This document shows positions 51,531 to 60,642 of a DNA stretch of 60,642 nucleotides, piece after piece. This DNA is from Prosthecobacter debontii. GTDB lineage: Bacteria; Verrucomicrobiota; Verrucomicrobiia; Verrucomicrobiales; Verrucomicrobiaceae. The stretch lies in contig CAMBPS010000011.1 in assembly GCA_945869675.1 (NCBI GenBank), positions 1 to 60,642 on the forward strand. Reading direction: 5' to 3'. The translations under genes were made by a program, and so were the position numbers. Each line of letters opens with the position of its first letter. Position 1 is the stretch's first letter. The notes beneath the pieces are model-generated. The model saw only the letters and a list, made by a program, of their open reading frames with translations. It had not been told where the DNA came from and did not search any database.

Positions 51531-52273
51531 TCAATTTCCGCACGCTTAAGAATCCAGGCGAGAAATTCGCGATTGCCTTCCGTTCCCTGAATAGAGGATT
51601 CGGTCAGGCCTTTCCACTCCAGATCAGGCTGCGATTCAACGAAGCTCTGGATGCGGGCACAGGCTTTTTTATGCAGGTCAATCTCACGCACGATGCCGCC
51701 TTTGCCCACCTCATCCCGAGAGAGCTCAAACTGTGGCTTCACTAACACCACCGCCTGACCGCCAGACTTCAACACGCTGAGTGCCCCTGGCAAAACAAGA
51801 GTTAGCGAGATAAATGAGACATCTGCCACGATGATGTCCACCTGCTCTGGCAAGTCGCTAGGCTGAAGGTGGCGCACATTAAAATTCTCTCGACACAGGA
51901 CGCGCGGATCACTTCGTAGCTTCCAGACCATCTGATTAGTCCCCACATCAAAAGCATGGACCTTGACGGCTCCACGTTGCAATAAACAATCGGTGAAACC
52001 GCCTGTGGAAGCGCCTACATCCATGCCGATCAGGCCCACGACATCAATGCCAAAGTGCTCCAACGCCCCTTCAAGCTTTAATCCACCGCGACTGACAAAA
52101 CGAGGCGGCGTTTTAACCGTCAGAACAGCATCTTGCCGCACCAGCCAGCCGGGTTTTGACATCACTTCGTCTCCCAGCATGACTTCACCTGCCATGATCA
52201 GCCTTTTGGCCTGTTCACGGGAAGGACACAGCTCCCGCTGAACCAGCGCTAAGTCCAAACGAATGCGGGCCAT
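51524..52273 (-). CDS. tlyA: TlyA family rRNA 2'-O-methyltransferase
   Basis: A 249-aa protein with an N-terminal S4 RNA-binding domain (about 1-60, RIRLDLALVQRELCPSREQAKRLIMAG) and a FtsJ-like methyltransferase domain. The SAM-binding string is GMDVGASTGGFTDCLL, and catalytic Asp and Lys are seen in IVADVSFISL and VLVKPQFE. TlyA methylates cytidines in 16S and 23S rRNA; some homologues are named haemolysins without good evidence. It overlaps the upstream gene by a shared base (TAATG), so the two are translationally coupled. Confidence 0.9.
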   Translation of the reverse strand: MARIRLDLALVQRELCPSREQAKRLIMAGEVMLGDEVMSKPGWLVRQDAVLTVKTPPRFVSRGGLKLEGALEHFGIDVVGLIGMDVGASTGGFTDCLLQRGAVKVHAFDVGTNQMVWKLRSDPRVLCRENFNVRHLQPSDLPEQVDIIVADVSFISLTLVLPGALSVLKSGGQAVVLVKPQFELSRDEVGKGGIVREIDLHKKACARIQSFVESQPDLEWKGLTESSIQGTEGNREFLAWILKRAEIDQ

Positions 52274-52890
52274 TAGCGTCCGACCGGCTGAATGATTTCG
52301 TCCCCTGGCTCGATCGTGACTCCAGTGGGGATCGACGTCAGATCGAGATCTGCAACAGCTTCATTTTCCTCAATGGTTTCAGTCACTCGAACCTTGGCCA
52401 GCACTGCATTGGCACGACGGATGTCAAAAAGCGAACCTTTGGTGATTCCTTGCTTTGAACCCGCATCAATAATCACAAAGCCCTGTTCTTTCACAATCAT
52501 CTTCACTTTCGCGATCGGCTTGGCATCCTGAACCTGCTTCTGCAAAGGCGTCATCGTATTGGTATTGATCCCTGCCGCCTCAGCCACCAGGACGGTCTTT
52601 GGCACAGTCAGGCCACCACCAGGCAGCGCACTAGTTCCTGCCATCGGATCGGTCGCAATTCGTGAGATCGTCCCTGGCGCGGGTGGACTGATGGACACCG
52701 CAGGCGCCGAGGGTAGCGGCATCATGCGACTGGCTTCTGGAGAGGCCATGGCCTCTGCTGCCTGCTTTTTCTTTGTGAATTCAAGCTTTTCTTCAGCCCC
52801 GCGCTTAGCCGCCTGCCCCTCCCAGGCCAGATAACTGGTGAGGCAAAGGAGGAGAAAGGTAAGGGCAAAAGCAAAATGGGTCAGTCGCAT
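52273..52890 (-). CDS. Membrane-anchored protein with a FlgT-C-like beta domain
   Basis: A 205-aa protein (ATG 52890) with one N-terminal membrane segment (FAFALTFLLLCLTSYLAW), a charged coil (KRGAEEKLEFTKKKQAAEA), a Pro/Ala/Ser linker, and a C-terminal beta domain (about 135-205: GFVIIDAGSKQGITKGSLFDI, VRVTETIEENEAVADL) of the type found at the end of FlgT and of several PVC envelope proteins. Such domains are small barrels with unknown ligand. Coupled to tlyA by TAATG. Confidence 0.65.
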   Translation of the reverse strand: MRLTHFAFALTFLLLCLTSYLAWEGQAAKRGAEEKLEFTKKKQAAEAMASPEASRMMPLPSAPAVSISPPAPGTISRIATDPMAGTSALPGGGLTVPKTVLVAEAAGINTNTMTPLQKQVQDAKPIAKVKMIVKEQGFVIIDAGSKQGITKGSLFDIRRANAVLAKVRVTETIEENEAVADLDLTSIPTGVTIEPGDEIIQPVGR

Positions 52891-52991
52891 AACTTCCAGA
52901 TCATGCCACAGATCGCGAAAATCAAACAATGAAATCAATCAGCGTATCCTTGCACCCCAGTTCATGCGTTTCACTATGACCGCCCTCACGC

Positions 52992-54011
52992 ATGACAGAC
53001 ATCGCATTTTTTAGGCTGCCCGATGGACGGGCCTGGATCGGCCACGGACCTTTTGAGTCTCTGGCTCACATGCCTAGTACCGGGGGTGCTTTTTACATCA
53101 ACGACTTTGATCTTTCCGATCCAAAGCCCTGGAAAGTTCCCAGCAAGCTTGCGCAGGTCGTTCCCACACTTCTTTCCCGGAGCGCTAACTACGATCCCGC
53201 ACAGCCCCCCTTTATTCAGTGGGCAAAGCCAGCCACCGAGTGGTTTAAAATGGCCTTCCGTCGCATCCGCCGAGAAGTCTTAGCTAAACGACTCATCAAG
53301 ATGGTTCCTGTCCTGACAGAACGCGGCACCATCGTTTCTGGTAATCCAATCTCTCTGCTAGACCGCATCATGAATGCACCACCTAATACCTGGGGCTATG
53401 CTAGGATTGAAGGAAATCAGGGCTTTCTTGGTGCCACACCTGAGCTACTTTTCTGCTCTAAAGATCACCGAGTCGAGACGATGGCACTAGCTGGAACCGC
53501 AAAACCTGGGGCACAAGAGGCTTTTCTTGAAGACGTCAAAGAGATCAATGAGCACGAGATCGTCGTCCGCTACCTCCAGGATCAACTCACGCCACTTGGA
53601 GAAGTCAACCGTGAGCCGCGGGGCCTTTGCCACACCTCTAAGCTCCTCCATTTCCAGTCCAATCTCACTGTCACCCTCACTGCTGAGGCAGATCCTGACA
53701 CTCTCGTCCGCGAATTGCATCCCACACCCGCCGTTGGATGCCTACCGCGCGAGGATACTTGGCTGCAGCGCCTCAAAGAATACCGCACTCAGTTACGCGT
53801 TCCCAGTTTCTTCGGTGCCCCGTTTGGGTTCGTGGAGCCTGGAGAGTCGCACCTCTGCCACATGATCGTGTCGATCCGCGGGATTTCATGGTTAGGTTCT
53901 GAAGCGCAACTACCGTCAGGATGCGGCATCGTCGGCGGCAGTGCTTTTGATCACGAGTGGCGTGAGCTTAGACTAAAACGTGAATCGGTCATCTCCATGC
54001 TTGGTTTGTGA
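52992..54011 (+). CDS. Chorismate-binding enzyme, isochorismate synthase-like
   Basis: A 339-aa member of the anthranilate/isochorismate synthase family, short of the usual 400-500 aa because the N-terminal domain is reduced. Conserved strings: GATPELLF, TMALAGTAKPG, INEHEIVVRYLQ, HTSKLLHFQSNLT, LHPTPAVGCLPRE and GCGIVGGSAFDHEWREL. They form the chorismate- and Mg-binding pocket. Isochorismate synthase (menaquinone path) is my first choice; aminodeoxychorismate synthase is an alternative. No other men genes are in the window. A terminator follows at 54014. Confidence 0.8.
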   Translation: MTDIAFFRLPDGRAWIGHGPFESLAHMPSTGGAFYINDFDLSDPKPWKVPSKLAQVVPTLLSRSANYDPAQPPFIQWAKPATEWFKMAFRRIRREVLAKRLIKMVPVLTERGTIVSGNPISLLDRIMNAPPNTWGYARIEGNQGFLGATPELLFCSKDHRVETMALAGTAKPGAQEAFLEDVKEINEHEIVVRYLQDQLTPLGEVNREPRGLCHTSKLLHFQSNLTVTLTAEADPDTLVRELHPTPAVGCLPREDTWLQRLKEYRTQLRVPSFFGAPFGFVEPGESHLCHMIVSIRGISWLGSEAQLPSGCGIVGGSAFDHEWRELRLKRESVISMLGL

Positions 54012-54013
54012 GT

Positions 54014-54031
54014 AGCCCTGCTAGGGCTTTT
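54014..54031 (+). terminator. Rho-independent terminator after the chorismate-binding gene
   Basis: AGCCCT, loop GCT, AGGGCT followed by a short T-tract: a 6-bp perfect stem beginning three bases after the stop codon. The T-tract is only four bases, so termination may be partial. Confidence 0.65.
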
Positions 54032-54089
54032 GCCAGACAAATTTCATTTTAAACAAAACGCATGACTCGTTTTGTTTATCCGGCTCGTA

Positions 54090-54722
54090 ATGACTGCATC
54101 GTCCATGGATTATCCCTCATCCCAAGCCAGCATTACTTTACCAGACACGATCGGCATGATCGTGCTTGAAGATTGCTATTTACTGCCGGGATGCTTCCTG
54201 CCTCTCTACATCTTTGAGCAGCGCTACCGCGACATGCTGGAGCATGCGCTAAATACTAGTCGGATGTTTTGTGTTGGAACGATTTCAGATGGCAAGCTCC
54301 TGAATGTGAGCACCGCAGGCCTAGTCCGTGCTTGTAAAAAGCAGGAAGACGGAACCTCTCACGTCATGCTCTATGGCATGTCTCGCATTAAATTCACAGG
54401 TTGGAAACAGCATGAACCTTATCGCATCGCTACGATTGAGGAGATACCGACGCTGACAGATTCTTCTTTAACAGAACTCGAGGTTTTAAAGGCACGGGCC
54501 TTAGACCTACTGCCGGCGGCCACCGCTGAGACAGGTGATTCCATGAATTCGCTTCGTCGGGTTCTGGCTGAGATGAAGTGTGCAGATCGTGCCTGTGACA
54601 TCCTAAGCTACCACTTTGTCAGAGAGTCTGTGCATCTGGAGCAAATCCTCTCCGAGCCAAAGTTGGAAAAGCGCTACAGCATTCTGCTAAATGAGTTAGA
54701 ACGCCTCCAAACATTGGCCTGA
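54090..54722 (+). CDS. Lon N-terminal (substrate-binding) domain protein
   Basis: A 210-aa protein (ATG 54090; ATG 54105 is possible). ITLPDTIGMIVLEDCYLLPG, then CFLPLYIFEQRYRDMLEHAL and MLYGMSRIKFTGW give the PUA-like Lon-N domain followed by a helical tail, without ATPase or protease domains. Stand-alone Lon-N proteins are widespread; their role is uncertain, possibly substrate delivery or regulation. The gene converges on dnaE with a 7-bp gap. Confidence 0.85.
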   Translation: MTASSMDYPSSQASITLPDTIGMIVLEDCYLLPGCFLPLYIFEQRYRDMLEHALNTSRMFCVGTISDGKLLNVSTAGLVRACKKQEDGTSHVMLYGMSRIKFTGWKQHEPYRIATIEEIPTLTDSSLTELEVLKARALDLLPAATAETGDSMNSLRRVLAEMKCADRACDILSYHFVRESVHLEQILSEPKLEKRYSILLNELERLQTLA

Positions 54723-54729
54723 TTTCTGA

Positions 54730-57700
54730 TCAAAGCCAGACCATCAAGGCAGACACCAAATCCTTCGTCTGAGAAACGCGAAATTCGTCACCAGCCTGCA
54801 TGCGCAGCTTACTGCCACCAGGATAGCTAAACTCAAAGACCACCTGTAAATCGCCTGGATGCTGCGTGAGCACCTCATGAATACGATCCAAATCGATCTG
54901 ACTATGGCGCCGACAATCCAGGCGCAAAAGCAGCGGTTTCGCCGGCGCTGGCGTTGCAACAGGTTTCACGACAACGTTCGTGGCAGAGTTTGGATCACGG
55001 GCTTTTTTGGGAGTCAATTCCTTCGCATCGCTCAGGGTCAGTCGATTGCCCTCCGTGCGCTGGTCCTTCATGCAGCGACAGCGAAGACCTAGCACACTAC
55101 CTACCTTTAAGATTTCTTTGAATTTCTCATACTCTTCACTCCAAGCCATCATCTCGATCTGAGAGGTGAAGTCTTCAAAGGTGAAGGTGGCAAAGGGGCG
55201 ATTGTCTTTCTTAGAGTACTTCACCTCCATGGTATTGATGATGCCGACGATGAAAACAGTCTGCGGTTTCGCACTGACATCCACCTCGTCAAGCGCCACG
55301 ATTTTAGTGATCTTGGAAGAGTCAAAATGACCTCGGAAGTTATCCAGAGGATGACCACTCACGTAGAATCCAAGAAGCTCTTTTTCAAAACCAAGGACTT
55401 CATCCATGGTCCAAGGTTCCACCTGAACTTGGGCAGTCGCTTTCTTGGGCGGAGCCATGGCAAAATCATCAAACAGACCACCCTGCCCAGCTTTTTTATC
55501 CTTCTGCATGGACGCTGCTGAAGCCAGCACCTGCTCTAACTTGGCAAACATGGCCGCACGATCCTGTTGGGTGAAATCAAAGGCACCTGACTTCACCAGC
55601 GCTTCCAGCATTTTTTTGTTCACCGAACGCGAGTCCATACGCGCAGCGAAGTCTTCTAATGACTTGAAGGGGCCACTCTTAGTGCGTTCTTCAATAGCCG
55701 CCGCCATAGCCCCTTCACCGACGTTTTTAATAGCGCTGAGGCCGTAGCGAATGGCATTCGGTTCATCCTCGGCCAAAGCGCGACCTTCATCTCCCGACTC
55801 GGCATTTTGGCGCGTCTTTTTCGCCGTGCGCTCAGGGGAAAATTTCAACAGGGAGCGATTGATGTCTGGTGGCAAAATCACGATGCCCATGCGCTGACAT
55901 TCACTGACGAAATTGGCAATCTTATCGGTGTTACTAATCTCCAGACTGAGCACGCCGGCCATGAACTCGACTGGGAAATTCGCTTTTAAGTAAGCGGTGC
56001 GATACGTGACGATCCCATAGGCAGCCGAATGCGATTTATTGAAGCCGTATTGGGCAAATTTTTCGAGCAAATCGAAAACCGCATTGGCCTGCTTGTCACC
56101 GATGTCATTGGTTGCCTTACAGCCTTCGACGAAGGCAAGTCGCTGCCGTGCCATTTCTGCCAGATCCTTCTTACCCATGGCACGGCGTAGTAAGTCAGCC
56201 TGTCCCAGACTGAATCCGGCCAGTACGTTGGCAGCCTGCTGCACCTGCTCCTGGTAAACCAAAATCCCGTAAGTTTCTTTGGCGATCTTTTCCAGCAACG
56301 GATGCGGATACTCGACCTGCTCCAGCCCTTTTTTACGAGCAATGAAATCGGGAATGAACTGCATGGGCCCTGGTCGATACAGGGCCAAGATAGCGATGAT
56401 TTCTTCGATCTTATCTGGGCCTAGCTGCTTGCAGGTATTAACCATGCCGCCAGATTCCATCTGGAACACAGCGACCGTTTCGCCCTTTTGCAGCATGTCG
56501 AAGGTTTTAACATCATCGAGTGGCACATCACCGGTGTTGAATCCGGGCACTCGTTTTTGCACCCACTGCTCAGCCTCATGAATCACGGTGAGCGTTTTCA
56601 GGCCCAAAAAGTCCATCTTCAACATGCCCAACTCAGTGAGCGGCTTCATGGCAAACTGGGAGACAATTTCCCCTTCGTTTCCGCGCGTCAGAGCAATGAA
56701 ATCATAAAGCGGCCGATCCCCGATAACGACGCCGGCTGCGTGAATCCCAGTGCCACGCGTGATGCCTTCTAAAAAGAGCGCATGCTTCCAGAGTTCTTGA
56801 GCATTGCTGTCTTCTTCGATGTATTTTTTTAGGTCTGGGTTCTTATCGATCGCTCCGTCGATATGGATCTTTTTCCCAGTGACCTTGTCCACCTTATCCT
56901 CGCCGGCAAGAGTGATATTTAGCTCCGTGGGAATCATCTTGGAAAGACGATCTGCATCCCCATAACTCCAACCCAAAACGCGGCCAACGTCACGCACTAC
57001 CGACTTCGCCCCCATGGTGCCAAAGGTGATGATGTGGCTGACACTCAAGTCGCCATATTTCTGCCGTACATATTCGATCACTTCGCCACGCCGAGTCTGA
57101 CAAAAGTCGATATCAATATCCGGTGGGCTAACGCGCTCTGGATTCAAGAAACGCTCAAACACCAGCTCAAAACGAAGCGGATCGATGTCTGTGATGCCAA
57201 GCACATAGGCAACCACGGAGCCTGCCGCAGAACCACGACCTGGTCCAACGGGGATGCCATTTTCACGCGCCCAGTTGATGAAATCCCAAACAATCAGGAA
57301 GTAACTGGTGAAGTTTTTTTCTGCCAGCAAGGCCAGCTCATAATCCATGCGCTTCCGTAACGCTTCATCATTCAGCGCACGGTCACGGCCATAACGGCGA
57401 ATCAGGCCTTCCTCACAAAGATGACGCAAATACTCGTTTCGATCCTCGCCTCCTGGCGGCTTGTATTGAGGGTAACGATCAATGCTGGTCGAGTCCAGTC
57501 GGATGTCGATATGACAACGCTCTGCAATCTCCAGCGTGTGGTCACAGGCCTCGGGAATCTCACGGAATAGCGCCCGCATTTCCTCTGCCGTCTTGAAGTA
57601 AACTTCAGGTGAGTAAGTGACACGATTCACGTCATGCACGTTCGCACCACCACCAATGCAAATCATGATGTCATGACTCTCATGATCATCTCGATCCATG

Positions 57701-58332
57701 AAATGCACGTCATTCGTTGCCACCGTTTTTAGACCATACTTGGGGGCCCACTCCAAAAGCTGCCTTGTAACCACCCGCTGCTGCTCCATGCCATGATCCA
57801 TCAGTTCCAAATAAAAATTCTCAGGCCCGAAGATGTCTCGGAATTCCTGCAAACTTTTCTCGGCCTCGTCCTTGCGATCGGTCAGTAAAAGCTCATTAAT
57901 CTCGCCTTTAAGGCAACCACTCAGACAGATCAGGCCTTTGCTATGTTTACGCAGAAGATCCTTGTCGATACGTGGCACATCCCAGTTGCCGAAAAGGTGT
58001 GCTTCAGTGACGATCCGAGACAGATTTTCATATCCCTCGTTGCTCGAGGCCAACAAAGTGAGGTGAGACTCCCGTTTGCGGCCCTGTACATCTTTTTGCT
58101 CACGCATGGAGCCCACCGCCAAATTCACCTCACAGCCTAAAATAGACTTAATTTTGGCCTTCTTAGCTGCCATGTAGAAGTCGATCCCGCCATAGAGGTT
58201 GCCATGATCTGTGACGGCTACCGCGGGCATTCCCAACTTGCCCGCACGCTTCACAAGGTCATCCAAACGCACCGCGCCGTCGAGGAGCGAGTACTCGGAA
58301 TGAAGGTGGAGATGTACAAATGAGTCGGCCAT
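54730..58332 (-). CDS. dnaE: DnaE, DNA polymerase III alpha subunit
   Basis: The replicative polymerase, 1200 aa from ATG 58332. Domains: PHP (about 1-270, VHLHLHSEYSLLDG; AVTDHGNLYG); palm and catalytic region with PPDIDIDFCQTRRGEVIEYV and GPGRGSAAGSVVAYVLG, which carry the metal-binding Asp residues; fingers; the tandem helix-hairpin-helix; and an OB domain near 990-1070 (VFIVGIINTMEVKYSKKD). The PHP histidines HLHLH are intact, so PHP metal-binding may be retained. An exonuclease gene (58393) lies 60 bp upstream on the same strand and could supply proofreading. Confidence 0.97.
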   Translation of the reverse strand: MADSFVHLHLHSEYSLLDGAVRLDDLVKRAGKLGMPAVAVTDHGNLYGGIDFYMAAKKAKIKSILGCEVNLAVGSMREQKDVQGRKRESHLTLLASSNEGYENLSRIVTEAHLFGNWDVPRIDKDLLRKHSKGLICLSGCLKGEINELLLTDRKDEAEKSLQEFRDIFGPENFYLELMDHGMEQQRVVTRQLLEWAPKYGLKTVATNDVHFMDRDDHESHDIMICIGGGANVHDVNRVTYSPEVYFKTAEEMRALFREIPEACDHTLEIAERCHIDIRLDSTSIDRYPQYKPPGGEDRNEYLRHLCEEGLIRRYGRDRALNDEALRKRMDYELALLAEKNFTSYFLIVWDFINWARENGIPVGPGRGSAAGSVVAYVLGITDIDPLRFELVFERFLNPERVSPPDIDIDFCQTRRGEVIEYVRQKYGDLSVSHIITFGTMGAKSVVRDVGRVLGWSYGDADRLSKMIPTELNITLAGEDKVDKVTGKKIHIDGAIDKNPDLKKYIEEDSNAQELWKHALFLEGITRGTGIHAAGVVIGDRPLYDFIALTRGNEGEIVSQFAMKPLTELGMLKMDFLGLKTLTVIHEAEQWVQKRVPGFNTGDVPLDDVKTFDMLQKGETVAVFQMESGGMVNTCKQLGPDKIEEIIAILALYRPGPMQFIPDFIARKKGLEQVEYPHPLLEKIAKETYGILVYQEQVQQAANVLAGFSLGQADLLRRAMGKKDLAEMARQRLAFVEGCKATNDIGDKQANAVFDLLEKFAQYGFNKSHSAAYGIVTYRTAYLKANFPVEFMAGVLSLEISNTDKIANFVSECQRMGIVILPPDINRSLLKFSPERTAKKTRQNAESGDEGRALAEDEPNAIRYGLSAIKNVGEGAMAAAIEERTKSGPFKSLEDFAARMDSRSVNKKMLEALVKSGAFDFTQQDRAAMFAKLEQVLASAASMQKDKKAGQGGLFDDFAMAPPKKATAQVQVEPWTMDEVLGFEKELLGFYVSGHPLDNFRGHFDSSKITKIVALDEVDVSAKPQTVFIVGIINTMEVKYSKKDNRPFATFTFEDFTSQIEMMAWSEEYEKFKEILKVGSVLGLRCRCMKDQRTEGNRLTLSDAKELTPKKARDPNSATNVVVKPVATPAPAKPLLLRLDCRRHSQIDLDRIHEVLTQHPGDLQVVFEFSYPGGSKLRMQAGDEFRVSQTKDLVSALMVWL

Positions 58333-58392
58333 GGGGCGGCAAACAGTAAGCAGAAGCACCGCCGGGGCAAGGGTCGGAAATCAACGGACTGT

Positions 58393-58971
58393 TCAAAAAA
58401 CAGCTGGAATCACTCCCACCTTGATATCCACGGGGCAAGTTTGGAAATCTGGGACGAGTTGGCCCCACATTTTTCGCACGGCTTGAGCCAGTAAATGCAC
58501 GTCGCCGCGGGCATCATGTCGTTTGACACCCTGAGAGGATAGGCCTAGCCGGTGCAGAATCGGATCGAGTCCGTGGCCGCTGCGGCCGCCCCATATTTTC
58601 CGAGAAAAAGCCCGAGAATCCAGCATCCTCGTCTCGCGGACTGGGAGTCCGTGTCGGGTGCAGTTTTCGGCAATAAAGCGCATGTCAAAACCAGGGCCGT
58701 TATGAGCAATCATGATGGCATCATCCCCAATAAACTGGGAAAAGGCCTTCAACGCTTCCACCGGCGTTGGTGCCTGCGCTACTTGGGATTGGGTAATGCC
58801 AGTTAACCCTGTGATGAAGCTGGGCACTCGGTGCTGAGGACGAACATAGGTGTCAAAAGTCTCCCCATTCTCCCACGCGCCCAGATTGACCTTCAAGGCA
58901 GCGATCTGAATAATCTCATGATGGTAGGGAGAGAGTCCGGTCGTTTCGAGATCGAAGATGATGAGCTTCAT
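58393..58971 (-). CDS. DEDDh 3'-5' exonuclease (DnaQ/RNase T-like)
   Basis: A 192-aa exonuclease. ExoI motif FDLETTG, ExoII AHNGPGFDMRF, and ExoIIIe HDARGDVHLL provide the Asp-Glu-Asp-Asp-His active site. It could be the epsilon proofreading subunit of DNA polymerase III or a related exonuclease. No CRLP-type beta-clamp motif is evident at the C-terminus, but the position 60 bp upstream of dnaE, same strand, supports a polymerase-associated role. Confidence 0.85.
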   Translation of the reverse strand: MKLIIFDLETTGLSPYHHEIIQIAALKVNLGAWENGETFDTYVRPQHRVPSFITGLTGITQSQVAQAPTPVEALKAFSQFIGDDAIMIAHNGPGFDMRFIAENCTRHGLPVRETRMLDSRAFSRKIWGGRSGHGLDPILHRLGLSSQGVKRHDARGDVHLLAQAVRKMWGQLVPDFQTCPVDIKVGVIPAVF

Positions 58972-59207
58972 GCGCTGCTCTCAAAGCGCTGCTTTCGAGG
59001 TCAAGCAAGCCCTGCCTATGAATCGCCGAAAATCTTCTGCGGCAAGCAAAGGCTATGCACGGCTTCTTTGGGGGGAAAACCATCAGAAATACGATAGGCA
59101 CCGTGAATTAAGTCATCCAAACTGCAGAGGTTTTGATTGCTTGCTTGATTGGTTACGCAAGACTCACATCAAGATCCCCGTTAAACAGGACTCGATCTAT
59201 CACATCT

Positions 59208-60488
59208 ATGACTCGCACCACATTTGCCCTCTTTGGTGGCTCGCTTCTGACAGCGGCCAGTCTTTCTGCACAATCCGCTGCACCCGCTGAATGGGGCCAG
59301 TTTCGCGGGCCTAACCGTGATGGTTCTGCCGCCGCCCCTCAAGTGAGCAACTGGAAAAGCGCCAAAATCAAAACCCTCTGGAAAACCGATACCCCTTCAG
59401 GCTTCAGCTCATTCTCGGTCGCTGGCGCCAAGGCTTTCACCATCGTCACTGGCGAAACAGATGGCAATACAGGTGAAGTCCTCGTCTGCCTGGATGTCAA
59501 AAATGGCAAGGAACTCTGGTCCAAGCCCCTCACCGTGATTGGTAAATACGATGGTGGTGGTGACGCCGGTGCGAGTGATAACAAAGGCGGCGACGGCCCA
59601 CGCTCCACCCCTGTTGTAGATGGTGATAAGGTTTATGCCATTGATGCCAATCTTGGTGTCTTTTGCTTTGAAGCCGCCACCGGCAAGCCCGTCTGGAACC
59701 GTGACATCATGAAGGAAAATGCTGGCGTGCAGATCAAATGGCAAAATGCTGCCTCGCCCGTCATCGACGGAAATGTGCTCCTCATGTGCGGCGGCGGTGC
59801 TGGCCAAGGACTACTTGGTCTCGACAAGACCACCGGCAAAGTTTTGTGGAAAGGTGAAGACGACAAAATGACCCACGCCACACCCGTGATCGCCGATATC
59901 CAAGGCGTACATCAGTGCATCTTCTTTACTCAGGTCGGTCTCGTAGCCGTGACGCCTGCCGATGGTAAAATTCTCTGGCGCGGCGATTTCCCCTTCAAAG
60001 TCTCCACGGCCGCTAGCCCCGTCGTTTATGAAGACATCGTCTATTGCTCGGCTGGTTACGGTGTGGGCGCTGGTGCCTTCAAAATTAGCAAGAGCGGTAG
60101 CGATCTCAAAGCCGAACAAATCTGGCGTCGTGAAAACGAGTGCTTCAATCACTGGAGCACTCCAGTCGTGAAAGACGGCTTTCTTTATGGCATGTTCAGC
60201 TTCAAAGAATACGGCGCAGGACCTTTGGCCTGTGTGGATATCAAAACCGGCAAAGATATCTGGAAAGAGGCTGGCTTTGGCCCTGGCCAAGTCATTCTCG
60301 CGGGCGACAAAATCATCGCCCTCAGTGACAAAGGTGAAGTCGTCGTCGTCGAAGCCAACTCCGAAAAATACATCGAACTAAAACGCGATGACGTTCTGGA
60401 TGGTAAAGTCTGGAGCTACCCCGTGCTGGCCTACAATCACCTGTTTGCACGCAGCACTAAGGAAGGTGTCTGCCTTGAGTTTCAATAA
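59208..60488 (+). CDS. Secreted PQQ-type beta-propeller protein
   Basis: A 426-aa exported protein (ATG 59208; signal peptide TTFALFGGSLLTAASLSAQ). The mature start is EWGQFRGPNRDGSAA, followed by blades such as TLWKTDTPSGFSSFSVAG, GKPVWNRDIM and GKVLWKGEDDKM. It is the third propeller of this group in the window. It is transcribed alone and ends at a strong terminator. The substrate or partner is unknown. Confidence 0.82.
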   Translation: MTRTTFALFGGSLLTAASLSAQSAAPAEWGQFRGPNRDGSAAAPQVSNWKSAKIKTLWKTDTPSGFSSFSVAGAKAFTIVTGETDGNTGEVLVCLDVKNGKELWSKPLTVIGKYDGGGDAGASDNKGGDGPRSTPVVDGDKVYAIDANLGVFCFEAATGKPVWNRDIMKENAGVQIKWQNAASPVIDGNVLLMCGGGAGQGLLGLDKTTGKVLWKGEDDKMTHATPVIADIQGVHQCIFFTQVGLVAVTPADGKILWRGDFPFKVSTAASPVVYEDIVYCSAGYGVGAGAFKISKSGSDLKAEQIWRRENECFNHWSTPVVKDGFLYGMFSFKEYGAGPLACVDIKTGKDIWKEAGFGPGQVILAGDKIIALSDKGEVVVVEANSEKYIELKRDDVLDGKVWSYPVLAYNHLFARSTKEGVCLEFQ

Positions 60489-60508
60489 TCTTAACTGATA
60501 CCATCTCC

Positions 60509-60540
60509 AAGGCCCGGCGCTTCGGCTCCGGGCCTTTTTG
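60509..60540 (+). terminator. Rho-independent terminator after the PQQ-propeller gene
   Basis: AAGGCCCGG pairs perfectly with CCGGGCCTT (9 bp), with an inner GC-TTCG-GC tetraloop and then a T-tract. It lies 21 bases after the stop codon at 60488. The remaining 102 bases to the window end hold no gene that I can support. Confidence 0.85.
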
Positions 60541-60642
60541 CGTTCTAATCCATTGATTTTGAGAATTCGGAATCGACAAAACCTTCAAGAATCCGACCGA
60601 GCAACAACCTTGTGAAAAATTTCACGAGCGCCTAGCGCGCTC

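Noticed and set aside
1..60642. tRNA, rRNA, CRISPR arrays, integrases, transposases
   Set aside because: Searched by eye on both strands; no cloverleaf, no rRNA-like stretch, no regularly spaced repeats and no recombinase gene found. Short RNAs could still be missed.

Overview
The window looks like a chromosomal stretch from a member of the Verrucomicrobiota (Prosthecobacter/Verrucomicrobium-like). It is Gram-negative: lipid A, KDO and heptose genes, lipoproteins and a predicted outer-membrane barrel are present. It is rich in secreted proteins typical of the PVC superphylum: two very large PVC-type c-heme proteins (one with ThuA and SGNH domains), three PQQ-type beta-propellers, a beta-helix protein and Ig-repeat proteins. 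I see no rRNA, tRNA, CRISPR array, phage or transposase gene. The organism assignment is inferred from gene content only.

Layout. 0.4-3 kb: a two-gene unit of unknown function (TPR protein plus partner) and a small orphan. 3-8 kb: apt, glnD and a glycosyltransferase on the minus strand, with a strong hairpin directly before the apt start. 8-16 kb: a heme-protein gene broken by a 150-bp repeat, a TPR metallopeptidase, a missed 54-aa basic protein, a PQQ propeller, then a PUR-domain protein, L,D-transpeptidase, rhodanese and DUF1802 gene; a second copy of the 150-bp repeat follows. 16-24 kb: PLD-like protein, lpxK, LysM lipoprotein, a sugar-acid dehydratase, a DapA-family lyase and an N-acetylmuramoyl-L-alanine amidase. 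24-31 kb: PVC heme protein, PilZ-like protein, a halogenase-like flavoprotein, kdsD and a PQQ propeller.

30.7-42 kb is the most distinctive part: eleven consecutive minus-strand genes with mostly 0-40 bp gaps or 4-bp overlaps. In transcription order they encode a DUF3570 protein, an ApbE flavin transferase, a DUF4266 lipoprotein, a large Ig-repeat protein, a YceI protein, a type III polyketide synthase, a flavin monooxygenase, a dedicated ACP, a ketoacyl-ACP synthase, a methyltransferase and a KDPG aldolase. The polyketide part resembles systems that make phenolic lipids or quinones. The first part resembles an extracytosolic flavinylation module, and both the DUF3570 and Ig proteins carry a D-x-x-A-G-A-T sequence resembling the ApbE FMN-attachment motif.

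42-60.6 kb: the ThuA-SGNH-propeller-HEAT-cytochrome giant, a LpxL-like acyltransferase fused to a GT9 heptosyltransferase, a beta-helix protein, tlyA, a chorismate-binding enzyme, a Lon-N-domain protein, dnaE with an upstream DEDDh exonuclease, and a third PQQ propeller ended by a strong terminator.

Most noteworthy: (1) two 150-bp copies of a mobile repeat whose removal restores the reading frame of the broken gene and whose differences respect predicted hairpins; (2) the flavinylation/polyketide gene array; (3) the acyltransferase-heptosyltransferase fusion; (4) the two-gene unit at the left edge.
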